NCBI RefSeq assembly: GCF_009674825.1
Contig: NZ_WKJH01000005.1
Span: 124,001-188,000, forward strand
Length of the DNA: 64,000 nt
Origin: Maribacter luteus
Lineage (GTDB): Bacteria > Bacteroidota > Bacteroidia > Flavobacteriales > Flavobacteriaceae
Direction of reading: 5' to 3'
The position numbers and the translations under genes are program-made. Positions 28,808 through 38,031 of the stretch are shown here, piece by piece (the stretch's first letter is position 1; each line of letters begins with the position of its first letter). The notes under the pieces were generated by a model that made no database searches, was not told the origin of the DNA, and was given only the letters and a program-made list of their open reading frames with translations.

Positions 28808-29407
28808 TTGAACAAATATTATCCCATCATAATAAGTTTACTATTTACCTGTTCTGCCTGTAACAACAAGAAGAACACAAAAAGCGATATAGACATCGAA
28901 TTCACCCAAGACACATTGGAAGTAGGATACACCTATTGGTGGCCGGAATCAGGGCCTTTTGTTGGACAGTGTGGAGAAGAACTGGCATTGGTTTTCAGTG
29001 GCACCATTACAGATATTTTACCTACTACGGATGAGGCCGGACCTCTATATAATTCACAAAAAGGATACATCCAAATTAACCAAGTCTATAAAATAAAAGA
29101 CTTGGCACATAACACCTATGCCAATCAACAATTCTTTGTTTCCGATTGTTTCGATGGATTAGATTTAAAGAAAGATGACCAAGTACTTGTTATCTGTTAC
29201 GATTATGAAAATGACCTAAGTATTCCCGGAGACAAATCAATTTTAAAAATTGATTCATTTGACGACCCTCTAATAAGTTCTATTAAAAAATACATTGATG
29301 CTGATCAAAACGCATTAAAACTGACAAAGGACCTACAACTTTGGGAAAAAGTCGGCTTGGATGAAAACCTGAGCCAAATTATTGAATGTGCCAAAGAATC
29401 AAAATAG
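28808..29407 (+). CDS. Lipoprotein of unknown function, TTG start
   Basis: About 199 residues. The best start is TTG at 28808, one base after the stop of the small basic gene. It gives a clean lipoprotein signal, MNKYYPIIISLLFTCSAC, with lipobox Cys18. The mature protein has further Cys residues (GPFVGQCGEEL, VSDCFDG, VICYDYEN, IIECAKE) that could form disulfides, and is mainly beta plus a C-terminal helix. I recognise no domain. The frame can be opened earlier at a TTG at 28769, but that would overlap the basic gene and destroy the signal sequence. It is in line with the hem operon. Confidence 0.7.
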   Translation: MNKYYPIIISLLFTCSACNNKKNTKSDIDIEFTQDTLEVGYTYWWPESGPFVGQCGEELALVFSGTITDILPTTDEAGPLYNSQKGYIQINQVYKIKDLAHNTYANQQFFVSDCFDGLDLKKDDQVLVICYDYENDLSIPGDKSILKIDSFDDPLISSIKKYIDADQNALKLTKDLQLWEKVGLDENLSQIIECAKESK

Positions 29408-29446
29408 CATAAATAATAGTATTTTTAGTTTATAAACACCTCAACT

Positions 29447-30235
29447 ATGAAACTAAAAATGTATCAGATTGACGCCTTTGCTGAGCGCGTATTTTCGGGC
29501 AACCCCGCTGCTGTTTGTGTTCTTGATTTCTGGTTAAAGGATGCGGTAATGCAACAAATAGCCGCTGAGAACAATCTAGCTGAGACCGCATTTGTCGTAA
29601 AAAATAACAATCAGTATGATATTCGATGGTTTACCCCAGAGATTGAAGTAGATCTTTGCGGGCACGCAACCTTGGCCACTGCCTTTGTTTTATTCACTTA
29701 TTATATCCCCAACGAAAAAAATATAGCGTTCTTTTCCTCCCGAAGTGGTTCTTTATGGGTCGAGAAAGAAGATGAAGGGTATCTTACCTTGAACTTTCCG
29801 GTCGATGATTTGGCACTTTGCAACCCAATGCCAAAATTATATGAAGCACTGGGCTCAACCCCTGAACATATCTTTAAAGGAAAAACCGATTACCTATTGG
29901 TTTATAAAAATCAAGATGAAATTATACAAATTAGTCCCAATTTCTTCTTATTGAACCAAGTAGAAGCTAGAGGCATAATCGTTACGGCAAAAGGTGAGGA
30001 TGTAGATTTCGTATCACGCTTTTTTGCTCCCCAAGCGGGAATCAATGAAGATCCGGTCACGGGATCGGCCCATACGAGCCTTACCCCCTATTGGTCAAAA
30101 ATTTTAGGCAAGGACAGATTAACTGCCAAACAATTATCTAAAAGAGGGGGAGAACTTATATGTGAAAACCTTGGGGAACGTATAAAAATAAAGGGAAAAG
30201 CAGTTTCTTATTTAATAGGGGAAATCGAAGTTTAA
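29447..30235 (+). CDS. PhzF-family isomerase-like protein
   Basis: 262 residues, a PhzF fold with two similar halves. Family patterns are QIDAFAERVFSGNPAAVC at the N-terminus, AAENNLAETAFV with the conserved Glu, RWFTPEIEVDLCGHATLAT, RFFAPQAGINEDPVTGSAHTSL and KQLSKRGGEL. Members isomerise or epimerise small acids; most outside phenazine producers have no known substrate, and no phenazine genes are present. It lies 39 bases after the lipoprotein gene and overlaps the convergent helicase gene by 4 nt. Confidence 0.88.
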   Translation: MKLKMYQIDAFAERVFSGNPAAVCVLDFWLKDAVMQQIAAENNLAETAFVVKNNNQYDIRWFTPEIEVDLCGHATLATAFVLFTYYIPNEKNIAFFSSRSGSLWVEKEDEGYLTLNFPVDDLALCNPMPKLYEALGSTPEHIFKGKTDYLLVYKNQDEIIQISPNFFLLNQVEARGIIVTAKGEDVDFVSRFFAPQAGINEDPVTGSAHTSLTPYWSKILGKDRLTAKQLSKRGGELICENLGERIKIKGKAVSYLIGEIEV

Positions 30236-32869
30236 TTCCATACCACCCTTTTTTTCGTCCTTTCTTCATCCGTATTGGAGACATGAAACATACGTGCCTT
30301 TAGCAGGGCTTTTCTGCCTACTAAATGTCTAGTGTAAAGCAATTTAGCATTCCCAACATTGTTTTTCCAGTGTTTTAAGAATATCAAGGCGTGTTTCTTG
30401 TTTTCCCCGAAACGATCAGGGACCACCAAATAGCGTTGTACCCCAATCAATTTCCTGAACCATTCTTTTCTCAATAGTAAATAACGAGGGTTTTCTACGG
30501 GTGCGATAATCTGTTCCAATGCATTGATGAAAACGGTACTTTCATAATTTGACAAACCCTTAGGTACACAAGAAACGGTTCCCCTTCCATCAATAGAAAC
30601 AACAATATCCATATCGGTCATGTTACCACCTAAAAACCCAAGGTCCTTCATGGTGTAAAGGACTGTCCATCCCATTTTTTGAACATCTTTATGTAAACGA
30701 CCATGGTTAACGTATAATTTAAACACTTTAAAGGACTTAACACCAAAACCGAATACCAAGGCGGAAATAAATAAATACATAAAATTTACCCATCCACCTT
30801 GTAGTAAGATATTCAGGTTCTTTAAGATGAATTCCGGCACAAAATAGGCTAAAACCATTGACAACTCTATACATCCGAACAAGACCATATCACGATAATG
30901 CAATCTTTTTTGTGCTTGATACGGAATATGTCCTTGGTAAAATGATTTTAGTTCTTTAACCAATCCAGTTCCTCCGCCGATTGCCTTTTTCCAGTTCTCC
31001 CTTATGCTGACCCTATTCTTAGCGCCATCAGCACTTTCCTGATTTATTTTTTCGACTTCCGTATTATTCGTTGGAATAGTTATACGCAACCGATCCATAC
31101 CATTTTCTATTCGCAATGGCTCTGCATTGGTAATACCCATAAAGGCGGAAAATCTTCTGTTTAAAGTTTCAAGGTCTTTTCCTCCCCCTTCATCCGTGGG
31201 ATCCAAACAAACCAAATGCCAGATAACGGCCGTTTTATCCGGGTTTGGCGCAAAACTTCTTATTGCCCTTCCCCGCATCTGGTTTGAGGTTACAAATGAC
31301 CCAACTGCAGACGCTAGAACCAAGGTATTGATTGCCGGGGCGTCCCAACCTTCCCCTAAAAGGGATTTCGTACCTATCAATGTTCGAATGGTACCATTTT
31401 GAAAACAATCGGTAATGACCTCAACCAATGAAGGTGATATTCTATTCTTAGTTTTTAACACTACAAAATCTGTAGCCGAAGGAATGTCTTCATATGTAAA
31501 ATTAGTGGCACCGAATTTATCACAAACCAAATCATACACTGCAACATTTACAATAACCAAACTACCTGTAAGAACCGCAAGTGAGGAAGAATCTTGAAGA
31601 GTGGTCCTTAATCGATGAAATATGGGCAGAACACCTAATTTGCCAATCCCTGAGATCTTGTTGTCCGGAGTGTCGAGATACTCTTTCCGGATGTAATCGG
31701 TTAATACCACTGCCCGTAATTGCTTCTCCAATTCTATTTCGGCAGCGGTTAAAACCTGTACAATACTATTTAACTTGCCAGGGCTGTTCGAAAGCGTTCG
31801 ATAAAAAGAATCATTACCGATAAGATCTACCCGATGGGTTTTTAGAACACCTATTTTTCTCAGTCTCTTTTCAAATATTTTAACCTCCGTTTCACTTGTG
31901 ATTAATTGATCCCGTCCCTCGAATAGCATATGGTTTAAAAGTACCGTTGCCCAATCATGGGTGAAAGACGGGAATTCAATCCTATCCCTCTTATCAAAAC
32001 CCAATACTTCCAATTTTTCCCTTGGGATTTTAATATCACAGGCATTTAAGAATATCAATAAAGCCGAAAAAAATGAAGGGTGTTGGTATATTTCTTCCAA
32101 AGAAGTTTCTGTCTCTGTATAAAACCGATGGTTCCTAAGCAAATCAATAAACCAGATATCGCTTTTCAAATTTCGAATCAATTCGGCAACCTTGAGCCTA
32201 AAGGCTACGATATGATCAATGGTCAGCTGATCGGGAAGTGAAAAGTGCACAAAATCTTGATGGGGGCATAAATCGCCTTCCTTAACTAAATTGGGAATAG
32301 CTATTTCATCATCTACTTCTCCACAAAGGTCGAAATATCTTTTTACCTCGGCCTTGCTACTATCAAAAGGAGGTGTGGCCGTTAATGCCACAACGGTAAG
32401 CTCTTGCTCTTGTTTTAGGGCGAACAAACATTTCCACCATTCATTTTTTAGGTGATGCGCTTCATCAAGCACAATGGTCTTGATTCCGTTATTTTTAAAA
32501 AAAAACTAGAAATTCCGATTCAGAGGTTTGTCGTTTATAAAAAGCGTGCAACCCTTGATAGGTACTTAATGTAATGTCCGAGGGATTGTCAATTGCAAAT
32601 GATATTTTTCCGAAGTTCATGTTTTCGGTAAAATATTGCTGCAGTCTTTCTTCCCACTGGTTTCTAATGGTCAGTGTCGGTGCCAAAACCAAGGTTTTAT
32701 TACCAATCTGCCTTAAAATCTCCAATCCCAATAGGGTTTTACCCGATCCAGGTGGGGCAATCACATGAAGGTGGTTGTCGGCCATATGAACGGGAAGATT
32801 CACTAAGAAACGTCCTTGATAACTCCGCCAGGGAAACCTGAATTTTAAATTGCTGAAACTTGTTACCAA
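30232..32869 (-). pseudogene. DEAD/DEAH-box helicase with C-terminal membrane segments, frameshifted
   Basis: Two adjacent frames make one SF2 helicase. The first (32869-32495) carries Walker A APPGSGKT (38-45) and stops at TAA after ...SEFLVFF. The second resumes at KNNGIKTIVLDEAHH and continues with TATPP, GTKSLLGEGWDAP and SNQMRGRAIRS. The break is in a run of nine T on the minus strand (32498-32506); eight would restore a frame of about 878 residues. It may be a true mutation, a phase switch, transcriptional slippage or a sequence error. After the helicase core, two hydrophobic segments (about 661-683 and 691-712) and a 160-residue tail follow, which is unusual for a helicase. Function is unknown. 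Confidence 0.75.
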
Positions 32870-33049
32870 ATAACCGGGATATTAATTTTGATAAAGGTAA
32901 TAATTCAACGTGGAAGCATTTATTTTATTGGAGTAAGGGCGTTTTCTAAAACACATTTTCTTTACTTTGTATAATATTTAGGCCATATAGTTACAAATGG
33001 CCTCATTCGCAATACACTATTCGATTAATTTTATTTCAAAAAACTGATT

Positions 33050-34039
33050 ATGTATCCTATTATTAGAAATAGAAGACTGCGCGCATCGGAATCTATCAGA
33101 AGATTGGTTCGTGAAACGATAATTACCCCTGATGATTTTCTGGTTCCTTTATTCGTGGTCGAGGGTAAGAACGTAAAAGAGGAAATTCCTTCTATGCCCA
33201 ATTACTTTCGTTATAGTTTGGACAATCTTGAAAAGGAAGTAAAAGAACTTTGGAAAATGGGACTGTGCTCGGTGCTACTTTTCGTTAAGGTCCCCGATAA
33301 TTTAAAGGATAATAAAGGGACTGAGGCCATAAATCCTGAAGGACTGATGCAACGTGCGATAAAAACCATCAAAAATGCCGTACCCGAAATGTTGGTTATG
33401 ACCGATGTGGCCCTTGACCCCTATTCCTCCTATGGTCATGATGGAGTGGTTACGGACGGACAGATTTTGAACGACGAAAGTGTGGAGATTTTGACCGAGA
33501 TGGGTCTATCCCATGCCCAGGCCGGTGCGGATTTCCTCGCCCCTAGTGATATGATGGACGGCCGTATTCTTTCTATGCGGGAAGCATTGGAAGATGAAGG
33601 CTTTTTCAATACTGGGATCATGAGTTACAGTGCCAAATATGCCAGTGCTTTTTATGGTCCGTTCAGAGATGCTTTGGATTCTGCTCCTGTAGACATAAAA
33701 GACGTGCCCAAGGACAAAAAAACATATCAGATGGACTTCGCCAATAGGTTTGAGGCCATTCGTGAAACCCAACTGGATATTGATGAGGGTGCCGATATCG
33801 TAATGGTAAAACCGGGACTCGCTTATTTGGATATTGTACGTGAAATACGAAATGAAGTTGAAGTGCCCGTGGCCGTGTATCAAGTTTCCGGTGAATATGC
33901 CATGGTAAAAGCAGCCGCTGAAAAAGGTTGGTTAGACCATGATGCGGTAATGATGGAACAACTTTTGGCCATAAAAAGGGCGGGGGCCAATATCATTGCC
34001 AGTTATTTTGCCAAAGATGTCATTAGGCTGATCAATTAG
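33050..34039 (+). CDS. hemB: Porphobilinogen synthase (delta-aminolevulinate dehydratase)
   Basis: 329 residues. It condenses two 5-aminolevulinate molecules to porphobilinogen. Schiff-base lysines lie in SYSAKYASAFYGPFRDA and MVKPGLAYLDIV. The metal site reads DVALDPYSSYGHDGVV, with Asp where zinc enzymes have Cys, indicating the magnesium/potassium-type enzyme. FLAPSDMMDGR is the allosteric/active-site loop. It is monocistronic, separate from the hemA operon, with about 180 bases upstream. Confidence 0.95.
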   Translation: MYPIIRNRRLRASESIRRLVRETIITPDDFLVPLFVVEGKNVKEEIPSMPNYFRYSLDNLEKEVKELWKMGLCSVLLFVKVPDNLKDNKGTEAINPEGLMQRAIKTIKNAVPEMLVMTDVALDPYSSYGHDGVVTDGQILNDESVEILTEMGLSHAQAGADFLAPSDMMDGRILSMREALEDEGFFNTGIMSYSAKYASAFYGPFRDALDSAPVDIKDVPKDKKTYQMDFANRFEAIRETQLDIDEGADIVMVKPGLAYLDIVREIRNEVEVPVAVYQVSGEYAMVKAAAEKGWLDHDAVMMEQLLAIKRAGANIIASYFAKDVIRLIN

Positions 34040-34105
34040 CCCCTTAATTTCCTGTAATATGTATTAAAAATAAATACCTTAATAATAGATTTGATTTAAA
34101 ACCCA

Positions 34106-35434
34106 GTGAAAAAGTCCATATTTATATTAATTGGTTTATTCATTGCCATTACCCAAGCACAAGAGGGTTCGGACGTTCCTTTGCGCATAAATATTGAAAA
34201 AGGACTGCCTCAAAGACCCATTAATGAAATGGGAATGGATTCGGCCTTTGTTTACCCGAGAATCGATTCAATAATAACAAACGGTATAAAAAATAATGCC
34301 TTTCCAGGGGCACAAGTATTGGTGGCCAAAAACGGTAATATCGTATTTCATGAGGCCTATGGTTTTCACACCTACGACAGTATTCAACCCGTTTCAAAAA
34401 ATGACATCTATGATCTGGCTTCGGTAACCAAAATCACGGGGCCTTTACCTGCCATAATGAAATTGGTAGATGAAGGTAAACTTGATTTGGATATTCCTTT
34501 TAGTACCTATTGGACCAATTGGAAACATAGAAAGGACAAAAAGGACCTTACCCTTAGGGAAATATTGACCCACCAGGCCGGACTAACACCTTATATTGTT
34601 TTTCTAGGGAAAGTGATAAAGAAAAATGGTCATTTGAAAAAACGATTCATCCATACCGAATCAAATTCAAGGTTCAACGAGCAAGCCTTTGACGGTTTAT
34701 ACGTAAAAAATCGTTTTAATCGCAAAATATATCGCATAATCAAGAGGTCAAAGGTCAGTAATGAAAAAAAATATAAATATTCCGGTCTTACCTTTCTGAT
34801 TTTTCCAGAACTCATAAAACGATTGACCGGTAAAACCTATGAGGAATATGTAACCGATGAATTTTACCGGCCTTTGGGGACAACTACTTTGGGCTTTAAA
34901 CCCAAAACAAAGCATTTTCCAAATAAAATCGTACCTACTGAAATGGATACGATCTTTAGGCATGCCCTTACCCAAGGTTGGGTACATGACGAGAATGCTT
35001 CTCTTTTAGGCGGAATTTCAGGCAATGCAGGATTGTTCGGTACGGCCACCGACTTAGCCATTCTAATGCAGATGTATCAAAACTACGGCATGCTGAATGG
35101 CCATAGATACATCTCTGAAAAAACGATAAGGGAATTTACCCAAGTACAATATCCGGATAATGATAACCGTCGTGGTTTAGGCTTTGACAAACCATTGCTA
35201 GGAAATGACACCTTGGACATAGCAGCCGCATACCCCGCCCCTGAAGTTAGTCCAAAAAGTTTCGGACATGCGGGATTTACAGGCACTTTCGTGTGGGCAG
35301 ATCCTGAAAACCAATTGGTATTTATTTTTATGAGTAACCGTGTTTTTCCAACAAGGGAAAATAGGAATCTATACACCTTAAATATCAGGGGCGCCTTGCA
35401 AGAAGTGTTTTATCAATCGATTATGTCCGATTAA
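34106..35434 (+). CDS. Exported class C beta-lactamase-like serine hydrolase
   Basis: 442 residues starting with GTG at 34106. The signal peptide is MKKSIFILIGLFIAITQAQ. The serine hydrolase motifs are S106-V-T-K109 in LASVTKITG, Tyr in YKYSGLTF (about 227) and the third motif HAGFTGT near the C-terminus. This is the AmpC / penicillin-binding-protein / esterase fold. Homologues in Bacteroidota are often fused to or near beta-N-acetylglucosaminidases, but here it stands alone. It is likely periplasmic; whether it acts on peptidoglycan, D-peptides or esters cannot be told. Confidence 0.87.
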   Translation: MKKSIFILIGLFIAITQAQEGSDVPLRINIEKGLPQRPINEMGMDSAFVYPRIDSIITNGIKNNAFPGAQVLVAKNGNIVFHEAYGFHTYDSIQPVSKNDIYDLASVTKITGPLPAIMKLVDEGKLDLDIPFSTYWTNWKHRKDKKDLTLREILTHQAGLTPYIVFLGKVIKKNGHLKKRFIHTESNSRFNEQAFDGLYVKNRFNRKIYRIIKRSKVSNEKKYKYSGLTFLIFPELIKRLTGKTYEEYVTDEFYRPLGTTTLGFKPKTKHFPNKIVPTEMDTIFRHALTQGWVHDENASLLGGISGNAGLFGTATDLAILMQMYQNYGMLNGHRYISEKTIREFTQVQYPDNDNRRGLGFDKPLLGNDTLDIAAAYPAPEVSPKSFGHAGFTGTFVWADPENQLVFIFMSNRVFPTRENRNLYTLNIRGALQEVFYQSIMSD

Positions 35435-35473
35435 CATACAATTATTACTATTTTAGTCAGATAAACAAAACCT

Positions 35474-36595
35474 ATGGGATTACTGATATTTTACGCTTTT
35501 GTATCTATTTTCTTCTCCTTTCTCTGCTCTATACTCGAGGCGGTATTGTTGAGTATTACACCAACATTCATCAATCTTAAGAAAAAAGAGGGTAAGTCGT
35601 ATGCCGAAACCTTGGAAACCCTTAAAAAGGATGTGGATAAGCCATTGATCGCGATACTAACCCTAAATACGATTGCCCATACGGTAGGGGCAATATTGGT
35701 GGGTGTGCAGGCAAAAGTCGCCTATTCTGAACTTTACGGGAGCACACAACGGTCCATTCTGGGAATTGAATTTACCGAAGACCTTATGGTCGGCGTCGTT
35801 TCGACCATTATGACCATATTAATATTGGTTGCCTCGGAGATTATACCGAAGACCATCGGTGCCACCTATTGGAAGAAATTATCAAATTTTACGGCCAAAG
35901 CCCTTAATATAATGGTCTTGGCATTAAAGTGGACCGGGTTATTATGGATTCTTCAACTTTTCACCAAATTGGTTGGGGGTAAAGGGCATCATGGCAGTGT
36001 ACTTAGCAGGGAAGATTTTACGGCCATGGCGGATATTGCCCATGAAGAAGGCGTTTTTCAGGAGTCGGAATCCATCGTAATCAAAAACCTATTGAAATTC
36101 GATGAGATTCTTGCCAAGGATGTGATGACCCCAAGAACGGTCATGAAAATCGCCCCGGAGAATAAAACGATCAAGGAGTTTTTTGATGAAAACCCCAAAC
36201 TTCGTTTTTCACGGATTCCGATATATAAAGATAAGGTCGATAATATCACTGGCTTTGTTCTGAAGGATACCGTACTCGAAGAAATGATCAATGAAAACGG
36301 GGATTGTCCTTTATCGACCATAAAGAGGGAAATTCTAGTAGTAAATCGCGACAAACCGATACCTGATCTCTTTGAAACATTCATATCTAAAAAACAACAT
36401 ATTGCCCTTGTCGTAGATGAATATGGCTCTGTTAGTGGTTTGGTTTCGATGGAAGATGTTATTGAAACCCTTCTAGGGCTCGAAATAATGGATGAAAGCG
36501 ATAATGTGGACGATCTTCAACACTTGGCCCGAGAAAATTGGAAAGTACGGGCAAAACGCCTTGGATTGATCGATGATAATGTCCCATTTGAATAA
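35474..36595 (+). CDS. CNNM-domain / CBS-pair membrane protein (hemolysin-C family)
   Basis: 373 residues. The CNNM/DUF21 transmembrane domain covers about 1-170 (LLSITPTFINLKKKEG, SEIIPKTIGATYW). A CBS pair follows, about 195-345 (DVMTPRTVMKIAP and HIALVVDEYGSVSGLVSMEDVIETLLG). The usual C-terminal CorC/HlyC domain is absent: the protein ends about 40 residues after the CBS pair. Members are linked to Mg2+ or Co2+ efflux. The stop shares one base with the ogt start, so the two genes are coupled. Confidence 0.87.
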   Translation: MGLLIFYAFVSIFFSFLCSILEAVLLSITPTFINLKKKEGKSYAETLETLKKDVDKPLIAILTLNTIAHTVGAILVGVQAKVAYSELYGSTQRSILGIEFTEDLMVGVVSTIMTILILVASEIIPKTIGATYWKKLSNFTAKALNIMVLALKWTGLLWILQLFTKLVGGKGHHGSVLSREDFTAMADIAHEEGVFQESESIVIKNLLKFDEILAKDVMTPRTVMKIAPENKTIKEFFDENPKLRFSRIPIYKDKVDNITGFVLKDTVLEEMINENGDCPLSTIKREILVVNRDKPIPDLFETFISKKQHIALVVDEYGSVSGLVSMEDVIETLLGLEIMDESDNVDDLQHLARENWKVRAKRLGLIDDNVPFE

Positions 36596-37068
36596 TGGAA
36601 TCGGCGTTTCTACATACTCCCTTGGGCATTGCAAAACTGGAAGGTGATGAAAATGGTGTTTCCTCTATCACGGTTATTGATGGGGATATTCCACCAAGTG
36701 ATGTGATTCCCGAAGTACTTGATGATGCCGTTTATCAGCTACAAGAATATTTTGAAGGAAAACGGCAAGCTTTCAGTTTAACGTTGAACCCTGAAGGAAC
36801 CGATTTTCAGAAAAAAGTCTGGGATGCGTTATTGCAGATCCCCTTTGGAAAAACCATTTCTTATTTACAATTGTCGAAAACATTGGGGGATCCCAAAGCC
36901 ATAAGGGCGGTAGCCTCCGCCAATGGAAAAAATCCGTTATGGATCGTAATCCCTTGTCATAGGGTTATCGGGAGTGATGGTTCCTTAACAGGCTATGCGG
37001 GCGGAATCCATCGTAAAAAATGGTTGTTAGCCCATGAGAGCCCGGCAAAACAACAATCTTTATTTTGA
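36595..37068 (+). CDS. ogt: Methylated-DNA-protein-cysteine methyltransferase
   Basis: 157 residues. It removes O6-alkyl groups from guanine by transferring them to its own C121 in WIVIPCHRVIGSDGSLTGYAGG. The helix-turn-helix segment QIPFGKTISYLQLSKTLG precedes it. No Ada regulatory domain is present, so it is the stand-alone Ogt/MGMT type. It overlaps the CNNM gene by one base. Confidence 0.93.
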   Translation: MESAFLHTPLGIAKLEGDENGVSSITVIDGDIPPSDVIPEVLDDAVYQLQEYFEGKRQAFSLTLNPEGTDFQKKVWDALLQIPFGKTISYLQLSKTLGDPKAIRAVASANGKNPLWIVIPCHRVIGSDGSLTGYAGGIHRKKWLLAHESPAKQQSLF

Positions 37069-37076
37069 ACATTACC

Positions 37077-37217
37077 GACCAACCGGTCTGTTATACTTTT
37101 TTTTACAAGCGAATCTTGGCAATTTGTGCATTTCATCGAACTATCTACGCCTTAAATGTGATTAAAGCGCTTCACAGGGCCTTAAAATGCCCCCAATCAC
37201 AAACTGATCGGTCGGTT
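37077..37217 (+). repeat. Non-coding element bounded by GACC-N4-GGTC palindromes, copy 2
   Basis: GACC-AACC-GGTC (37077-37088) and GATC-GGTC-GGTT (37206-37217, two bases off GACC-N4-GGTC) enclose 117 nt. The 34 nt from the first box to ACAAGC align without gaps to the minus strand of copy 1 (21148-21284). The interior has a GGGC/GCCC hairpin near 37178-37191 and no ORF. It lies between ogt and the exonuclease gene, both on the plus strand, so the first box could act on readthrough or on a promoter for the exonuclease. Confidence 0.5.
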
Positions 37218-37317
37218 CTTGACTAATCTACCTTTTTCTTCTTATATCCAAGGATTTTACCACAATCAATGCGTTTACATCAAAATCCATATTCCATTTT
37301 GTTCGTATATTTAGTTT

Positions 37318-38031
37318 ATGCTTTACAAACTCCATTTAGAAAACATCCTTTTTTTGGATATAGAAACGGTTCCCGAAGCAGCCGATTACGAGGAATTGGA
37401 TGATGTGACCAAAGAACTCTGGGAACATAAAACGCAGTACCAGCGTAAAGATGAAATTACGGCAGAGGAATTTTATGACCGGGCGGGCATCTGGGCCGAA
37501 TTCGGGAAGATCATATGTATTTCCGTAGGGTATTTTCACACAAAAGGGGATATAAGGGAATTTCGGGTCACCAGTTTTTATGGTGAGGAACCTAAATTGC
37601 TCAAAGATTTCAAAACCTTATTGAACACGCATTTTAAATACCCAAAGAATTTACTTTGTGCCCACAATGGAAAAGAATTCGATTTCCCCTATATAGCAAG
37701 GCGTATGATTATCAATGGGATAAGCTTACCTTATAAATTGGACCTTTTTGGGAAAAAACCTTGGGAAGTACCTCATTTGGATACTTTGGAACTTTGGAAA
37801 TTCGGGGATTACAAACATTACACTTCCTTAAAACTTATGTCCCATATTCTAGGCATTCCTTCTCCTAAAGAGGATATAGACGGCAGTATGGTTCGTGACG
37901 TATATTATAAGGAAGGGAATTTAGACCGTATCGTGACCTATTGTGAATTGGATGTGGTCACCACTGCGCAAGTACTTCTTCGACTGCGTAATGACGATCT
38001 ATTACAAAATAACGAGATCAAGAAGGTTTAA
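37318..38031 (+). CDS. Predicted 3'-5' exonuclease (PolB-like DEDD family)
   Basis: 237 residues. Exonuclease I motif LFLDIETVP (D14, E16), motif II CAHNGKEFDFPYIARRM with the catalytic Asp, and motif III YCELDVVTTAQVLLRLR with the late Asp match the DEDDy-type PolB-like exonuclease domain found as a stand-alone protein in many Bacteroidota. It probably trims DNA or RNA 3' ends. It is convergent with the endonuclease/exonuclease/phosphatase gene and overlaps its end by 4 nt. Confidence 0.85.
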   Translation: MLYKLHLENILFLDIETVPEAADYEELDDVTKELWEHKTQYQRKDEITAEEFYDRAGIWAEFGKIICISVGYFHTKGDIREFRVTSFYGEEPKLLKDFKTLLNTHFKYPKNLLCAHNGKEFDFPYIARRMIINGISLPYKLDLFGKKPWEVPHLDTLELWKFGDYKHYTSLKLMSHILGIPSPKEDIDGSMVRDVYYKEGNLDRIVTYCELDVVTTAQVLLRLRNDDLLQNNEIKKV

